A DNA stretch of 6,152 nt from Bacillota bacterium. GTDB lineage: Bacteria; Bacillota; Clostridia; Peptostreptococcales; Anaerovoracaceae. The notes beneath the pieces were generated by a model. It saw nothing but the letters and a program-made list of their open reading frames with translations. It searched no databases and was not told the DNA's origin. This document shows, piece after piece, positions 5,807-6,152 of this stretch. The first letter of the stretch is position 1. Every line of letters begins with the position of its first letter. The translations under genes were made by a program, and so were the position numbers. Location: the NCBI GenBank assembly GCA_017619905.1, contig JAFZRK010000030.1, positions 1 through 6,152 of the forward strand, given 5' to 3'.

Positions 5807-6152
5807 TACACGATCAGCTCCGCGCCGCCCAGGCGCTTCGCGGCGATCTTAACCGCAAGCTCGGAGCTGTCGCACAGAAGGAAGTGCCTGCCCAGCTTTT
5901 TGGCAGCTGCGCCGAAGGTCCCGCTTCCGCAGTAGAAGTCCGCGCACAGTCCGCTTTCCGGGCAGCAGGACTTGATAAGTATCTCCATGAGCTTTTCCGG
6001 CTTCTGGGTGGCGTAGCCGGTGCGTTCGGAAGAGGTGCGGCCCACCATGTCCACGCTCAGGACGTCCTTGCGGTTGACCATGGTGTACCAGCGTCCGCTC
6101 TCGTCCTGAAACTCCTCCACGCCCTTAAACCTGTAGGGCTTGCCGCCGCGGT
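5806..6152 (-). CDS. DNA N6-adenine/N4-cytosine methyltransferase, C-terminal part (5' end outside window)
   Basis: The minus-strand frame is open from the right edge to TAG at 5808-5806, showing 114 residues. The GTG at 6120 is an in-frame Val, since coding-like sequence (KPYRFKG) continues upstream of it. Visible motifs are RTGYATQKPEKLMEILI (43-59), matching the conserved GYPTQKPE-L-E-II block of the N6_N4_Mtase family, then motif I for S-adenosylmethionine binding, DFYCGSGT (71-78; usual form DPFCGSGT), and a strand ending CDSS (93-96) where motif II lies. Because the TQKP block precedes motif I, the catalytic DPPY-type motif should lie upstream, outside the window, as in beta-class enzymes. 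The enzyme would methylate A or C in a specific DNA sequence. No restriction gene is visible in this window, so whether it is a solitary enzyme or part of a restriction-modification system cannot be decided. It converges on the PBP gene and shares its terminator. Confidence 0.9.
   Translation of the reverse strand, partial: RGGKPYRFKGVEEFQDESGRWYTMVNRKDVLSVDMVGRTSSERTGYATQKPEKLMEILIKSCCPESGLCADFYCGSGTFGAAAKKLGRHFLLCDSSELAVKIAAKRLGGAELIV

Noticed and set aside
5750..5935. Small plus-strand frame across the terminator and the methyltransferase end
   Set aside because: It starts in the terminator loop, lacks a convincing ribosome binding site, and is antisense to the methyltransferase motif I region.
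6118..6120. GTG (minus strand) as the methyltransferase start
   Set aside because: The frame continues open to the right edge, and a protein starting here would lack the catalytic part of the enzyme.

Overview
The window looks like a conserved core region of a GC-rich Bacillota (Firmicutes) genome, most likely an uncultured-type member of Clostridia. The reasons are the smc-ftsY gene order typical of Firmicutes, a clostridial-style class A penicillin-binding protein with a Gly/Asn-rich C-terminal tail, and close protein similarity of the SMC head to Bacillus/Clostridia SMC as recalled. The taxon is an inference; no rRNA or other direct marker is present. Codon use is GC-rich overall but ATA is a favoured Ile codon in ftsY (14 of 20 Ile codons).

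Layout. (1) 1-1190, plus strand: the last 395 codons of smc, cut by the left edge, carrying the end of the coiled-coil arm and the C-terminal ATPase head lobe. (2) 1194-2099, plus: complete ftsY, the SRP receptor GTPase, three bases after smc. (3) 2099-5680, plus: a complete, unusually large (1193 aa) class A penicillin-binding protein whose ATG overlaps the ftsY stop by one base. (4) 5681-5805: a 125-base convergent intergenic region with a bidirectional intrinsic terminator nested inside a wider interrupted palindrome. (5) 5806-6152, minus: the C-terminal 114 residues of a DNA N6-adenine/N4-cytosine methyltransferase, cut by the right edge.

The three plus-strand genes are packed as one transcription unit: chromosome organisation (SMC), membrane-protein targeting (FtsY), and cell-wall synthesis by an integral membrane enzyme (PBP), which is plausibly itself inserted by the SRP-FtsY route. 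A near-consensus sigma-A-type promoter with an extended -10 lies inside the 3' end of ftsY, in a patch of AT-rich codons, and could give the PBP gene extra transcription.

Most of the window is ordinary housekeeping sequence and no new defence or mobile system is visible. The points worth a second look are in and around the PBP: a C-terminal module resembling clostridial surface-protein repeats but lacking their usual cysteines, a roughly 150-residue insertion inside the transpeptidase region with repeated Asp-Gly units, a long Ala/Glu then Lys-rich cytoplasmic tail, the putative internal promoter, and the nested terminator palindrome.
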